The notes beneath the pieces are model-generated. The model searched no databases, was not told where the DNA came from, and saw only the letters and a program-made list of their open reading frames with translations. Shown here piece by piece: positions 26,017 through 35,641 of a stretch of 38,122 bases of DNA (position 1 is the first letter of the stretch; the number at the start of each line of letters is the position of its first letter). Source of the stretch: Elusimicrobia bacterium RIFOXYB2_FULL_49_7. Its GTDB lineage: Bacteria; Fibrobacterota; OXYB2-FULL-49-7. The position numbers were made by a program, and so were the translations under genes. The stretch spans positions 28,980 through 67,101 of the forward strand of contig MGVN01000115.1 in assembly GCA_001800515.1 (NCBI GenBank), in the 5' to 3' direction.

Positions 26017-26355
26017 ATGAAATTCACCGTTTCCGACAAAGGTAAGTTCAAGGTCATCACGATCGAAGGCGATTTGCTCATCAACAAACGTTATGAGGAA
26101 ATCAATAAGACCGTGCTCAAGCTGATCAAAGAAGGTTTCCACCACTTTGTTTTCGACCTGGAAAAGCTCTCCCTCATCGACAGCAGCGGGATCTCCGTTT
26201 TTATCAACTGTCTCTGTGATGTGCAGGAAAACAACGGCTCTATTTTCATGATTATTCCGGACGCCAATGTGCGTGAGGTCATTGAGCTGGTCGGTTTGAA
26301 TCGTCTCATCAAAACCTACACGAATTTCAAAGAATTCGAAACAGAACATCCGTAA
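26017..26355 (+). CDS. STAS-domain anti-sigma factor antagonist-like protein
   Basis: The 112-residue protein is a single STAS domain of the SpoIIAA/RsbV type. The central motif FDLEKLSLIDSSGISVFIN includes the IDSSG loop whose serine is phosphorylated by the partner kinase. The length matches the family. Such proteins bind an anti-sigma factor/serine kinase and free a sigma factor when unphosphorylated. No kinase (RsbW/SpoIIAB type) or sigma gene is next to it. The intact serine contrasts with the three altered STAS domains at 6781, 9137 and 10593. An AAAGGA site precedes the ATG, and 89 bases separate it from the previous gene, so it could have its own promoter. Confidence 0.92.
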   Translation: MKFTVSDKGKFKVITIEGDLLINKRYEEINKTVLKLIKEGFHHFVFDLEKLSLIDSSGISVFINCLCDVQENNGSIFMIIPDANVREVIELVGLNRLIKTYTNFKEFETEHP

Positions 26356-26360
26356 AAGGT

Positions 26361-26780
26361 ATGAAGGCCGGTTTTCTTTTTCTGCTCATCGCGCTTCTCA
26401 CCACAGGCTGTTCCTCTTCACTGAAGGCAGTCATTACGGACGTCAACGGTCTGCAGAATGAATTGGAGAAGGTCTCCCTTGTCCGGGGAAACCGGCTTGA
26501 TGTGCGCGAAGGACCGGCGTTACGACGTATTCCGCTCAAGAAAGTCAATCTCGTCCGAATCTTTGCCGAGGAAACCGCTACGTTTCAGGATCAACTGTAT
26601 TATCAGGTCGAGGTCTGGTTTCTGGACGGCAGCAAAATACAGTCTTACGCCATGCCGAACGGTCTGGCCTCCAATTCTTACGTACGTATAGACAATTTTC
26701 TTTCCGGCGTCAACAACCGCATTCCCTATCGGATTCCGCTGAAGGACATCCGCCAGATACGCTTTATTCCAAAGGAATAA
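26361..26780 (+). CDS. Small lipoprotein of unknown function
   Basis: The 139-residue product has a lipobox LLTTGC (Cys near residue 17). The mature part looks all-beta, with a repeated element: RRIPLKKVNLVRIF near residue 55 and RIPLKDIRQIRFIP at the end. This suggests a small barrel made of two related halves. The gene is five bases after the STAS gene and four before the zinc-ribbon gene. Confidence 0.8.
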   Translation: MKAGFLFLLIALLTTGCSSSLKAVITDVNGLQNELEKVSLVRGNRLDVREGPALRRIPLKKVNLVRIFAEETATFQDQLYYQVEVWFLDGSKIQSYAMPNGLASNSYVRIDNFLSGVNNRIPYRIPLKDIRQIRFIPKE

Positions 26781-26784
26781 ACGA

Positions 26785-27135
26785 ATGATTTGCCCTGCCT
26801 GCGGCACCGAATACCGTGAAGGCTTCGACGTCTGCACGGACTGTCATGTCCCCCTCATCCCGGTAATGGATTGGGGTACGGACGACAAGAAGAAGGAGAC
26901 GGGCAAACCGGTATGTGTGTTACGCACCGGTGACCAGACCGTACTCGCGGTGGCCAAATCCTTGCTTGACGGGACCGACATATCTTACTTTGTCAAGAAT
27001 GAGGCGGTACAGGATCTTTTCGGCCTCGGTCGACTCGGGACGGGCTACAACCCCCTTGTCGGTCCCATGGAAATCTGGGTGCCCGAAGAAAATGAATTTG
27101 AAGCGCGGGAGATTTTGACGGATCTGACCGAATGA
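26785..27135 (+). CDS. Zinc-ribbon DUF2007-like protein
   Basis: The 116-residue protein starts with a four-cysteine zinc ribbon (CPACGTEYREGFDVCTDCHVP: Cys at 3, 6, 17 and 20). A DUF2007-like domain follows (about 45-116: VCVLRTGDQTVLAVAKSLLD, then MEIWVPEENEFEAREIL). Members of this family are annotated as putative signal-transducing proteins and are small PII-like ferredoxin folds; the ligand is unknown. The AAAGGA ribosome site overlaps the end of the lipoprotein gene. It is the last gene before a convergent minus-strand operon. Confidence 0.85.
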   Translation: MICPACGTEYREGFDVCTDCHVPLIPVMDWGTDDKKKETGKPVCVLRTGDQTVLAVAKSLLDGTDISYFVKNEAVQDLFGLGRLGTGYNPLVGPMEIWVPEENEFEAREILTDLTE

Positions 27136-27170
27136 TGGGATTATCGCCCCATCGCAATGTTCTATCCCAA

Positions 27171-27929
27171 TCATTCCGATATTTCAATCATTCCCAATTT
27201 ATCCTCCGGAACCCACCCGGACAATCCGTTCTCCAGACTCCCCAACACCCAGGTGCCGATGCGGCGCTCTACCTTGAAGACCGCGCCTTCATGTACGGAA
27301 AAAAGAATTTGCCCGCCGTCCGGCTCGTTGCGCACATCCGCCCGGGGGGAAAGAAGCACGGCCCGCTTCTCGTGTCGATCACGCTGTATCTTGACAAAAA
27401 GTGAAACCGCGCAAAGGGCCAATAGCCCGGAAAACAAGACGGCGAAAAAGAGGCTTCTGCTCCGACGTTCAGGTCTGGCAAAAAGAAAGAGAATAAACAA
27501 GCCGCAGGTCAGGAAAAGGAGCGAGAGAAAGAACGTTTCCTGGGCACGGAGACTGACAAAATCATGAAGGAAAAGAACCACACGGTAGACAAAAACGGGG
27601 CGGACCGGAATGATTTTATCTTTTCGGGCAGCGTAGGAAAAACGTAGATTGTCAAGAATGTCCGGATCCGAAGGATTGAGTTTCCGAGCGATTTCATAAT
27701 TCAAAATGGCCAGTCCCAATTCCTTTTTTCGGAAATGGGCGTTTCCTTTGTTGTAATAAACACGCGAATCGTGGCGGCCCAACGAGAGTACCTTGTCATA
27801 ACAGACCAGGGCCGAGTCATAGCGGCCTTTTTCATAGAAACGGTTTCCCTGATTGAAAAAATCGGCGGCCAAATCCTCTCCGAAAAGCAGGGCCGTAGAA
27901 AAAAGCAGCAAAAACAGGAGACGCATCAT
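27171..27929 (-). CDS. batE: BatE-like TPR / membrane / SH3 protein
   Basis: Starting at the ATG that overlaps the batD stop (ATGA, 27926-27929) gives 252 residues; the open frame further upstream is antisense noise over batD. Order: a signal peptide; two or three TPR units (DFFNQGNRFYEKGRYDSALVCYDKVL, NYEIARKLNPSDPD; residues 22-100); two membrane helices (about 125-175); and a C-terminal SH3-like domain (ADVRNEPDGG, LSGWVPEDKLGMI). This is the layout of BatE in the Bacteroides aerotolerance (bat) cluster. It follows batD, as in known clusters, but MoxR and the vWA-domain BatA/BatB are absent here. Confidence 0.85.
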   Translation of the reverse strand: MMRLLFLLLFSTALLFGEDLAADFFNQGNRFYEKGRYDSALVCYDKVLSLGRHDSRVYYNKGNAHFRKKELGLAILNYEIARKLNPSDPDILDNLRFSYAARKDKIIPVRPVFVYRVVLFLHDFVSLRAQETFFLSLLFLTCGLFILFLFARPERRSRSLFFAVLFSGLLALCAVSLFVKIQRDRHEKRAVLLSPRADVRNEPDGGQILFSVHEGAVFKVERRIGTWVLGSLENGLSGWVPEDKLGMIEISE

Positions 27930-29749
27930 GAGAGTTTCTCCTCCAAATGGGAGAGTGCTGTTTCGGCGCGGGTCAAATCCGCTTTGCGATCCGATGTTTC
28001 CACCGGCAGGCTGCTGAAACGGTGAAGATCGCAGCTCTCCAGCAAACGCACCAGCTCCTGGACCGTCTCTTCCACGGCCCCCTTGTCGCGTAGCGCGGAT
28101 TCGAAAAGCGTCACGGTCATGCCCGCGGCCGAGAGATTCAGTTTGTCCGCCACATATTCGATCAGCGCTTTGTACAAAGCCGCGTAAAACCGATCGGGCG
28201 GGGCGGTCAGGTTTTGTTCCGCCTCTTTCAGACGCTTCAGCGCCTTTTTGCGCGCCCGCTTCAATCGCGCATAACCGGTATCCGATGCCATACGCCATTG
28301 ATAGCGACGAAAGAGGAACGACAGCAGCAGCAGCATGGGCGGCAGTGCAACTCCGACCCAATAAACCGGGGAATCGTAGCGAGGACGGGATCCCTCCGCG
28401 AGACGGGAGGCATCGGTTTTGATATAGCGGATATCGCTGGAAAGAAGTTTGATTTCCTCTCCCCCAATCGACGAGTAAACCTTGTTCTCGGTTCCGGGCC
28501 GCACGGCCTTGCCCTCTTTGACATTGAGGGTCAGTGTCGTGGAAAGGGAATCATAGCGTCCCTTGGCGGTATTGAAGAAATAAAGCGTCACCGGACCGAC
28601 ATCGCACTTTCCTTCGGATTTCGGAATCAGCACATACCGGAAGGTCTTGGTCACGGACAGGACACCGCTTTTTATCTGTACGTCCGCGGAGATCTCCGGA
28701 TCAAAGGCTTCAAAAAGATGGAGATTGCGGATATCCACACTGTTAATGCTCTTTTCATTACCCGAACCGTTCACAACCACCTTCAGATTGAAGGCCTCGC
28801 CCGCCTTAACCTCTTCTTTGTCCAATGAAGCCGTCATCTTAAACGATCCCACGGCACCGGTGAAACCGGCAGGCTTACCCGCTTCCGGCAGATCGCGCAC
28901 ACGAAGCGTGACCGGATTGCTGTACCGGGTCTTTTTTCGCGTATTGCCCTGATCAAAGAAATTATCGAACGCCCCGCCGAAAAAAGCATCGTCAAAGGGG
29001 GAATTGCGACGGCGGGCACGCTGTTCCATGACGATATATTCCAGGGGAATGGAGGGGACCTTCACTTCGCCCGACAGGGTGGGAAAAACAATGAAGCGCA
29101 TCGAATAGACCGAATAAGCCTCTCCGCCGATAGTCTCGTTGCGCTGTTCGAATTTATCCTGCAGGGGTTTGATCCAAAAGAACTTCTTGAGTTCCTTATC
29201 GACGTCCGGGCTGCCGATATTGCGGATGGAAGCGTTTTGTTTGACGCGAATAGCGGCAACGAGCACCACCTGCTCATTCAGATACAAGTCGCGTTTACTG
29301 AAGGAGAGGTCGAAAGAGAGATTATGGTTTTCCGGCCCCTCTTTGAGCACAGAAACCGATGTTTCTCCGATCTGTCGCACAAAATCATTGTAACCGAAAC
29401 GGCAGCCGGGCAACTTGAGGTCCCCTGCCTTGAGCGGCTTAAAGGTGAATTGGAAAGTATACGTTTCAACCGACGTACGCGTCATGCGGCCGTTAATGAT
29501 ACTGACGTTCTGGGAGCTGCTTTTCTGTCGGTTCTTATTGCTGAGCGTGAAATCCGCGGAGGAGGAAAATTCCGGATACGCCGGTTCTTCTTTGAGATTT
29601 TCCCCGGAAAACTGAACCGTGATTGTGATGTCTTCACCCAGGGTTATCTGATTACGATCCAACCCGGCTTGAAAATCATAGCCTGCGAAAAGCAGGGAAA
29701 CAGTTCCTAACACCCAGCATAAAAGCCGGCTATTCAACTGACGCACCAT
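27926..29749 (-). CDS. batD: BatD-like envelope protein
   Basis: The 607-residue protein has a signal peptide (cleavage near residue 22). Ig-like beta domains cover about 25-435; the first starts DRNQITLGEDITITVQFSG, typical of the BatD (oxygen tolerance) family. One membrane helix lies near 450-470 (VYWVGVALPPMLLLLSFLF). A cytoplasmic helical tail follows (KALKRLKEAEQNL, then YIADKL-type segments). BatD works with vWA-domain proteins in the inner membrane and has been linked to aerotolerance and envelope integrity. It overlaps batE by 4 bases and follows the DUF4321 gene by 9 bases. Confidence 0.9.
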   Translation of the reverse strand: MVRQLNSRLLCWVLGTVSLLFAGYDFQAGLDRNQITLGEDITITVQFSGENLKEEPAYPEFSSSADFTLSNKNRQKSSSQNVSIINGRMTRTSVETYTFQFTFKPLKAGDLKLPGCRFGYNDFVRQIGETSVSVLKEGPENHNLSFDLSFSKRDLYLNEQVVLVAAIRVKQNASIRNIGSPDVDKELKKFFWIKPLQDKFEQRNETIGGEAYSVYSMRFIVFPTLSGEVKVPSIPLEYIVMEQRARRRNSPFDDAFFGGAFDNFFDQGNTRKKTRYSNPVTLRVRDLPEAGKPAGFTGAVGSFKMTASLDKEEVKAGEAFNLKVVVNGSGNEKSINSVDIRNLHLFEAFDPEISADVQIKSGVLSVTKTFRYVLIPKSEGKCDVGPVTLYFFNTAKGRYDSLSTTLTLNVKEGKAVRPGTENKVYSSIGGEEIKLLSSDIRYIKTDASRLAEGSRPRYDSPVYWVGVALPPMLLLLSFLFRRYQWRMASDTGYARLKRARKKALKRLKEAEQNLTAPPDRFYAALYKALIEYVADKLNLSAAGMTVTLFESALRDKGAVEETVQELVRLLESCDLHRFSSLPVETSDRKADLTRAETALSHLEEKLS

Positions 29750-29758
29750 GGAGAAAAT

Positions 29759-30037
29759 CTACTTATACCAACGAAAAAAGTAAATACTCACCGCCATCCC
29801 TACCAGGCTGATAATGTTAAACGTGAATTGGAGACCCAATTTCAAACGGATGACACACAAATCAATCAGAAACGGACCGCTATCGGAGAAGCCGAAACTG
29901 GGAGAATAGGAACCCAATAAGAAGCTCTTGGGCGTGCTGTCAGGCAGGAGTCCGCCGATGGCTTGGCCCAAAATCGCACCCAGGACCATGCCGAGCAAAA
30001 CCACAAAGACCAGCCAGGAAAGCGGTTTTTCTTTCAT
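29759..30037 (-). CDS. DUF4321-like small membrane protein
   Basis: The 92-residue protein has two membrane helices (WLVFVVLLGMVLGAILGQAIG at 9-29 and FNIISLVGMAVSIYFF near the C-terminus) joined by a loop with FGFSDSGPFLIDL. The shape fits the DUF4321 family of unknown function. A GGAG site lies before the ATG. It sits five bases after purQ, in line with the batD-batE genes. Confidence 0.75.
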   Translation of the reverse strand: MKEKPLSWLVFVVLLGMVLGAILGQAIGGLLPDSTPKSFLLGSYSPSFGFSDSGPFLIDLCVIRLKLGLQFTFNIISLVGMAVSIYFFRWYK

Positions 30038-30041
30038 TGAA

Positions 30042-30734
30042 TCAACTCCCGCATACGTTCTCCATCATGGATTGAAAAAGGGCCAACCCGTCCGAATTGG
30101 ACAGAATCCGCTCGCTGCACCGTTCCGGATGCGGCATCATCCCCAGGGTGCGGCCGTTAAAACTCAAAATACCGGCGATATTATTACGCGATCCGTTGGG
30201 ATTCACTTCTTCCACTACCCGGCCGTCCAAAGCGGAATAACGGAAAACCACCCGGCCTTCGCCTTCAATGCGTTCAAGCAATTCATCGTCTGCAAAGTAA
30301 TTGCCTTCGTTGTGGGCAATGGGAATTTTAATGACTTTAGTCGGTACGCGGTTGGTGAACAAGGTATCCGAACGCTCCACCTTCAGGTACACGTCTTTAC
30401 AGATGAATTTCAGGGAACGATTGCGAAGCAGGGCGCCGGGGAGGAGTCCCGCTTCGGTCAGTACCTGGAAACCATTGCCCACGCCGATGACCGGACCGCC
30501 GTTTTTTGAAAAGCGGCTCACCTCTTCCATAATAGGAGAGAAACGGGCAATGGCGCCGCAACGGAGGTAATCGCCGTAGGAGAAGCCACCGGGCAAAATG
30601 ACTGCGTCGCTATCCTGGAGATCTCGATCCTGGTGCCAAAGATAGCTTGCCTCGGCCCCAAGGACATGACGAACCATGTGATAACAATCATGATCACCGT
30701 TGCTGCCCGGAAAGGTGATGATACCGAACTTCAT
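30042..30734 (-). CDS. purQ: PurQ: FGAM synthase glutaminase subunit, catalytic Cys replaced by Gly
   Basis: The 230-residue protein aligns along its length with class I glutamine amidotransferase PurQ: FPGSNGDHD, LPGGFSYGDYLRCGAIARFSP, GNGFQVLTEAGLLPGAL, GMMPHPER. The family uses a Cys-His-Glu triad to make ammonia from glutamine for PurL. His202 and Glu204 are present, but position 86, the nucleophile in the family's GVCNGFQ motif, is Gly (codon GGC at 30477-30479). The SNC cysteine near residue 13 is also Gly. The frame is otherwise intact, so this looks like a folded but glutaminase-dead subunit, or a sequencing or strain-level change. purS overlaps its start by 4 bases; purL is not in the window. 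Confidence 0.93.
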   Translation of the reverse strand: MKFGIITFPGSNGDHDCYHMVRHVLGAEASYLWHQDRDLQDSDAVILPGGFSYGDYLRCGAIARFSPIMEEVSRFSKNGGPVIGVGNGFQVLTEAGLLPGALLRNRSLKFICKDVYLKVERSDTLFTNRVPTKVIKIPIAHNEGNYFADDELLERIEGEGRVVFRYSALDGRVVEEVNPNGSRNNIAGILSFNGRTLGMMPHPERCSERILSNSDGLALFQSMMENVCGS

Positions 30735-30982
30735 TTGAGCGCTTCCAACTCATAGGTATATTTTTCGATGACCGGATTGGAGAGAAGGCGATCACACATT
30801 TCGTCCACTTCTTTTTCCGCGTCCTTACGCTCCGGGCGGTCGATATCAAGCTCGAGATACTTGCCCATGCGGACATTGTGGATACCGTTATAACCCATGG
30901 ATTCAAGAGCCGTTCTGATGGTCGCGCCCTGCGGATCCATGACGCTCTTTTTCAGCGTCACGTGGATTTTAGCACGGTACAT
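30731..30982 (-). CDS. purS: PurS: FGAM synthase small subunit
   Basis: The 83-residue protein matches PurS: RAKIHVTLKKSVMDPQGATI at the start, LESMGYNGIHNVRMGKYLEL in the middle and a CDRLLSNPVIEKYTYEL end. PurS bridges PurQ and PurL in the phosphoribosylformylglycinamidine synthase complex (purine step 4). An AGGA site precedes the ATG. It overlaps purQ by 4 bases and follows pssA by 4 bases. Confidence 0.94.
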   Translation of the reverse strand: MYRAKIHVTLKKSVMDPQGATIRTALESMGYNGIHNVRMGKYLELDIDRPERKDAEKEVDEMCDRLLSNPVIEKYTYELEALK

Positions 30983-30986
30983 GGTG

Positions 30987-31793
30987 TTATTCCTGTTCCA
31001 ACCGGACTTCCGGCGCCGTTTTTCCCTTGGTTTTCAAAAAGGCGATAAGCGCCCGACCCAGATGATAAAGAATATAAAAGACGCTGATGAAAAAGAAAGC
31101 GGTGCCTGCATCGTCCTTCCACAGATAGCCGATGATAAGATAGAGGACAATGAACAGATGGATGATCGAACGGAACCAGTGTTTCAGTATATCGTTGAAA
31201 AAGAAATTCTTCGTTACACTGTATTCCACAAGGGAGACCATCAGGCAGGAAACAAGCAGAGTATAGAATACCGTGACACGGGTCTTGAATTCGTCGGACA
31301 GGGAGAGCCCGTAGATATTTTCCAGGGCATAGAAGAAAAGGAAAAGACCCATGATGGCACTCGCTGCCGCAGGGATGGGAAGTCCGTAGAAACATTTCTT
31401 GGCACCCGTGGTCGCCGTGGTGTTGAAGCGGGCAAGACGAATGGCACCGCAGAGGAGAAAAATGATGGGGACCAGGTAATAGGCCGGGCTATCGGCCACA
31501 CGCTCCGCAAAGGCCTGTTTGAAGAGCACTACGGATGCCGCGGTACCGAAAGTAATGACATCTGCAATGGAGTCAAACTGGATGCCGAACTCACTGCTGG
31601 AACGGGTGAGCCGCGCCACCTTGCCGTCCAGACCGTCGAAGATGCCGGCAAAAATGATAAGCCAGCAGGAAAGTGTATAGTAGCCGTTGTTGTCACGGCC
31701 GATGATGACGAAAAAAATGGCGAACAAACCGGCCAGAATGCTGACGCCGGTGATGGTGCCGGGAAGGACGATGCGATATTTCGACACGTCCAT
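30987..31793 (-). CDS. pssA: CDP-diacylglycerol-serine O-phosphatidyltransferase
   Basis: The 268-residue membrane protein has the CDP-alcohol phosphatidyltransferase signature at residues 53-78 (Asp53, Asp56, Ala60-Arg61, Gly70, Asp74, Asp78), matching DGx2ARx8Gx3Dx3D. It has about six to eight membrane helices. It joins CDP-diacylglycerol and serine to make phosphatidylserine in the inner membrane. The adjacent upstream psd decarboxylates that product, which supports a PssA assignment over the related PgsA. The length is at the upper end for the short bacterial type. An AAAGGGA site precedes the ATG. Confidence 0.92.
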   Translation of the reverse strand: MDVSKYRIVLPGTITGVSILAGLFAIFFVIIGRDNNGYYTLSCWLIIFAGIFDGLDGKVARLTRSSSEFGIQFDSIADVITFGTAASVVLFKQAFAERVADSPAYYLVPIIFLLCGAIRLARFNTTATTGAKKCFYGLPIPAAASAIMGLFLFFYALENIYGLSLSDEFKTRVTVFYTLLVSCLMVSLVEYSVTKNFFFNDILKHWFRSIIHLFIVLYLIIGYLWKDDAGTAFFFISVFYILYHLGRALIAFLKTKGKTAPEVRLEQE

Positions 31794-31805
31794 GGTTGTC
31801 CCTTT

Positions 31806-32444
31806 CTATAAGAGTTGGGCGATGATGGAAGTTCCGCCCTGCACCTTGTCTCCCACCTTGACCTTGATGTCAGCGGACAGGGGCATGAGCAGGTCGGTCC
31901 GGGAACCGAAACGGATAAGGCCTAAACGGTCACCGCGTTGATATGTTATGCCCTCTTTGGCTTTGCAGATGACCCGCCGGGCAATAAAGCCGGCAATTTG
32001 TTTGACTAAAATCTTATAGGTTCCGCATCGGATGCCAACATGAGACTGTTCGTTGTCAAGCGAGGCTTTATGATTCCATGCGGCCAGGAACTTACCGGGA
32101 TAATACTTAACCAGTTCCACAGTACCGGCAGCGGGAATGCGGTTAACATGAACATTGAAGACATTCAGGAAGATGGAGACCTGCCGGACCCGTCCACCGC
32201 AATAAGGATCGTCGATTTCCGTGATGAGACAGACCTTGCCGTCCGCAGGGGAAACCAAAAGTCCCGGCGCCTGGGGTATGGTGCGTTCCGGGTCCCGGAA
32301 AAAGAAGGCGCAGAAAGCGGTCAGCACGCCGAAAAAACAGAGCAAGGCAAATAACAGGTTGGAACCGCTTCGGGCAAAAAGCAAGCCGAAAGCAATAACC
32401 ACAACCAACAGGGGCAGGACGATAGGTAATCCTTCTTTAGCCAT
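31806..32444 (-). CDS. psd: Phosphatidylserine decarboxylase (short type)
   Basis: The 212-residue protein has two N-terminal membrane helices (8-48) and FFRDPERTIP. A conserved SPADGKV motif (residues 65-71) and FLNVFNVHVNRIPAAG follow. The self-cleavage site IRFGSRTD has Gly180-Ser181, where the pyruvoyl cofactor forms. It converts phosphatidylserine to phosphatidylethanolamine. It is transcribed just before pssA (12-base gap), the classical pair. The ribosome site is weak; the start is set by the first membrane helix. Confidence 0.94.
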   Translation of the reverse strand: MAKEGLPIVLPLLVVVIAFGLLFARSGSNLLFALLCFFGVLTAFCAFFFRDPERTIPQAPGLLVSPADGKVCLITEIDDPYCGGRVRQVSIFLNVFNVHVNRIPAAGTVELVKYYPGKFLAAWNHKASLDNEQSHVGIRCGTYKILVKQIAGFIARRVICKAKEGITYQRGDRLGLIRFGSRTDLLMPLSADIKVKVGDKVQGGTSIIAQLL

Positions 32445-32598
32445 AAGAAGAGGTAAAATATTGAAATCGGCGGCAGGGTATCAAGGAAATTGAAACAATC
32501 CATTTAAGTTTTCATATTATTTTACGATAAATTTTCAATAAACCTGGCTTCCTCTATCCGTAAGAAGGTATATTTGAAAGCTGTATTTATGAAACGGT

Positions 32599-32747
32599 TA
32601 GGCCCTCAACTCCTATTTTGCTTTTCAGCCCACCCCCTGGACAAAAGAGATGCCAGGAGCGGAGGGGGAAGGAGTGACAAGGGCCTACAATCCCATCCAA
32701 GCGTCTGCAAAATCGGAACGCACTCTAACAGAGTGCGTTTTTTGTTT
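32599..32747 (+). ncRNA. Candidate structured RNA ending in an intrinsic terminator
   Basis: The 335-base gap between psd and the zinc-ribbon gene holds a nested fold. TAGGCCCT at 32599-32606 pairs exactly with AGGGCCTA at 32680-32687. ACTCCT (32609-32614) pairs with AGGAGT (32670-32675). A short CCTGG (32636-32640) / CCAGG (32653-32657) stem pairs in the middle, beside C-run/G-run pairing. A terminator follows about 30 bases later. There is no SRP-RNA GGAAGGxAGCAGCC element and no tmRNA or RNase P signature. It could be a small RNA or a leader/attenuator of the following genes. A TTGAAA at 32490 with CATATT 17 bases on is a possible promoter. I could not assign a family. Confidence 0.5.
32717..32747 (+). 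terminator. Intrinsic terminator
   Basis: Nine-base-pair perfect stem AACGCACTC / GAGTGCGTT with loop TAACA, then a T-rich tract (TTTTGTTT). It lies 33 bases before the GTG of the next gene, so it either ends a separate small RNA or works as an attenuator ahead of that gene. Confidence 0.85.
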
Positions 32748-32779
32748 ATAGACCCAATGACCTACTAAAGGAGGCCGCC

Positions 32780-34971
<2,192 letters not shown>

Positions 34972-35571
34972 CTAAAATCGATGTAAGGCTTGTAAACCGA
35001 CTCTGCCGTACGCAGGATCCACGGTCAGCGCGTAGCGGATTGCCGGTTCCGAACGGCATGCCATCAGATGATTGTTGTACCGCTTGGCTCCGCGGTACGC
35101 GTCAATCACTCCAAAAACCCAGCACCCCACCATGGCGGTGGCGGATATGCCGAGAACGACCTTTTCATCGGTTGGCAGCCCCTTCACATCTTTGTCCGCC
35201 TTAGCCGCATAAAATTCGCGGTATTTTCCGGTCCAACGGCCCAGTTTGTCGTATTCCTCAACATAAATCGTATCCGTGTTCTGCGCCTCCCATCGGGAAA
35301 CCATGTACTGCGTGACAAAAAGGCCGGTATAAAAACCGATACCTGTGATCATACCGCGGACATATTCTTTATTGTAAATCTGACCCGACCCCGGTAGGGT
35401 GGCCGCAAAAAAAGCGGACGCCAGCGGATCCTTGGGAATGGCATCATAATCGTATCGGGCCACATTGGGTTTCAGCAGAAGCGGCGCATCCGGTGCAACC
35501 GGCTCCTCGGCGAATAAGGTAAAAGCCGTGACCATCAGGCTAAACATTAAGAGCGAGAGAGAGTATTTCAT
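34972..35571 (-). CDS. DUF5683-like membrane protein
   Basis: The start at 35571 has a strong GGAAGGAGA site and gives 199 residues; the open frame further upstream is not needed. After a signal peptide (SLLMFSLMVTAFTLFA) comes the family's LASAFFAATLPGSGQIYNKEYVRGMITG motif region with paired hydrophobic segments, and another membrane segment near KVVLGISATAMVGCWVFGVIDAY. DUF5683-type proteins are common in the FCB group and of unknown function. It is convergent with guaB. Confidence 0.8.
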   Translation of the reverse strand: MKYSLSLLMFSLMVTAFTLFAEEPVAPDAPLLLKPNVARYDYDAIPKDPLASAFFAATLPGSGQIYNKEYVRGMITGIGFYTGLFVTQYMVSRWEAQNTDTIYVEEYDKLGRWTGKYREFYAAKADKDVKGLPTDEKVVLGISATAMVGCWVFGVIDAYRGAKRYNNHLMACRSEPAIRYALTVDPAYGRVGLQALHRF

Positions 35572-35594
35572 GCGGTCTCCTTCCAACAAGGAAA

Positions 35595-35622
35595 CCCCCA
35601 GGATACACTGGGGGCTCTTTTT
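35595..35622 (+). terminator. Hairpin with U-tract, plus strand
   Basis: CCCCCAG / CTGGGGG with loop GATACA, followed on the plus strand by CTCTTTTT. The better U-tract is in the guaB direction, although guaB ends 620 bases earlier. Read on the minus strand it lies between the lipoprotein gene and the DUF5683-like gene, just upstream of the latter's ribosome site, with only a weak U-tract. Confidence 0.65.
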
Positions 35623-35641
35623 GTCGACTAATGGTAAAGGT

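Noticed and set aside
27134..27153. GATGGG/CCCATC hairpin at the end of the DUF2007-like gene
   Set aside because: It has a short stem, overlaps the stop codon and has no T-run.
27930..28361. Upstream extension of the batE frame over batD
   Set aside because: It lies wholly inside batD on the same strand in another frame and reads as low-complexity Ala/Arg sequence. The ATGA overlap at 27926-27929 with a signal peptide is the natural start.
30897..31811. Long plus-strand open frame of 304 codons
   Set aside because: It is antisense to pssA and purS, whose family motifs and ribosome sites are clear.
32599..32690. SRP (4.5S) RNA
   Set aside because: The rod-like fold is similar in size, but the conserved GGAAGGxAGCAGCC tip is missing.
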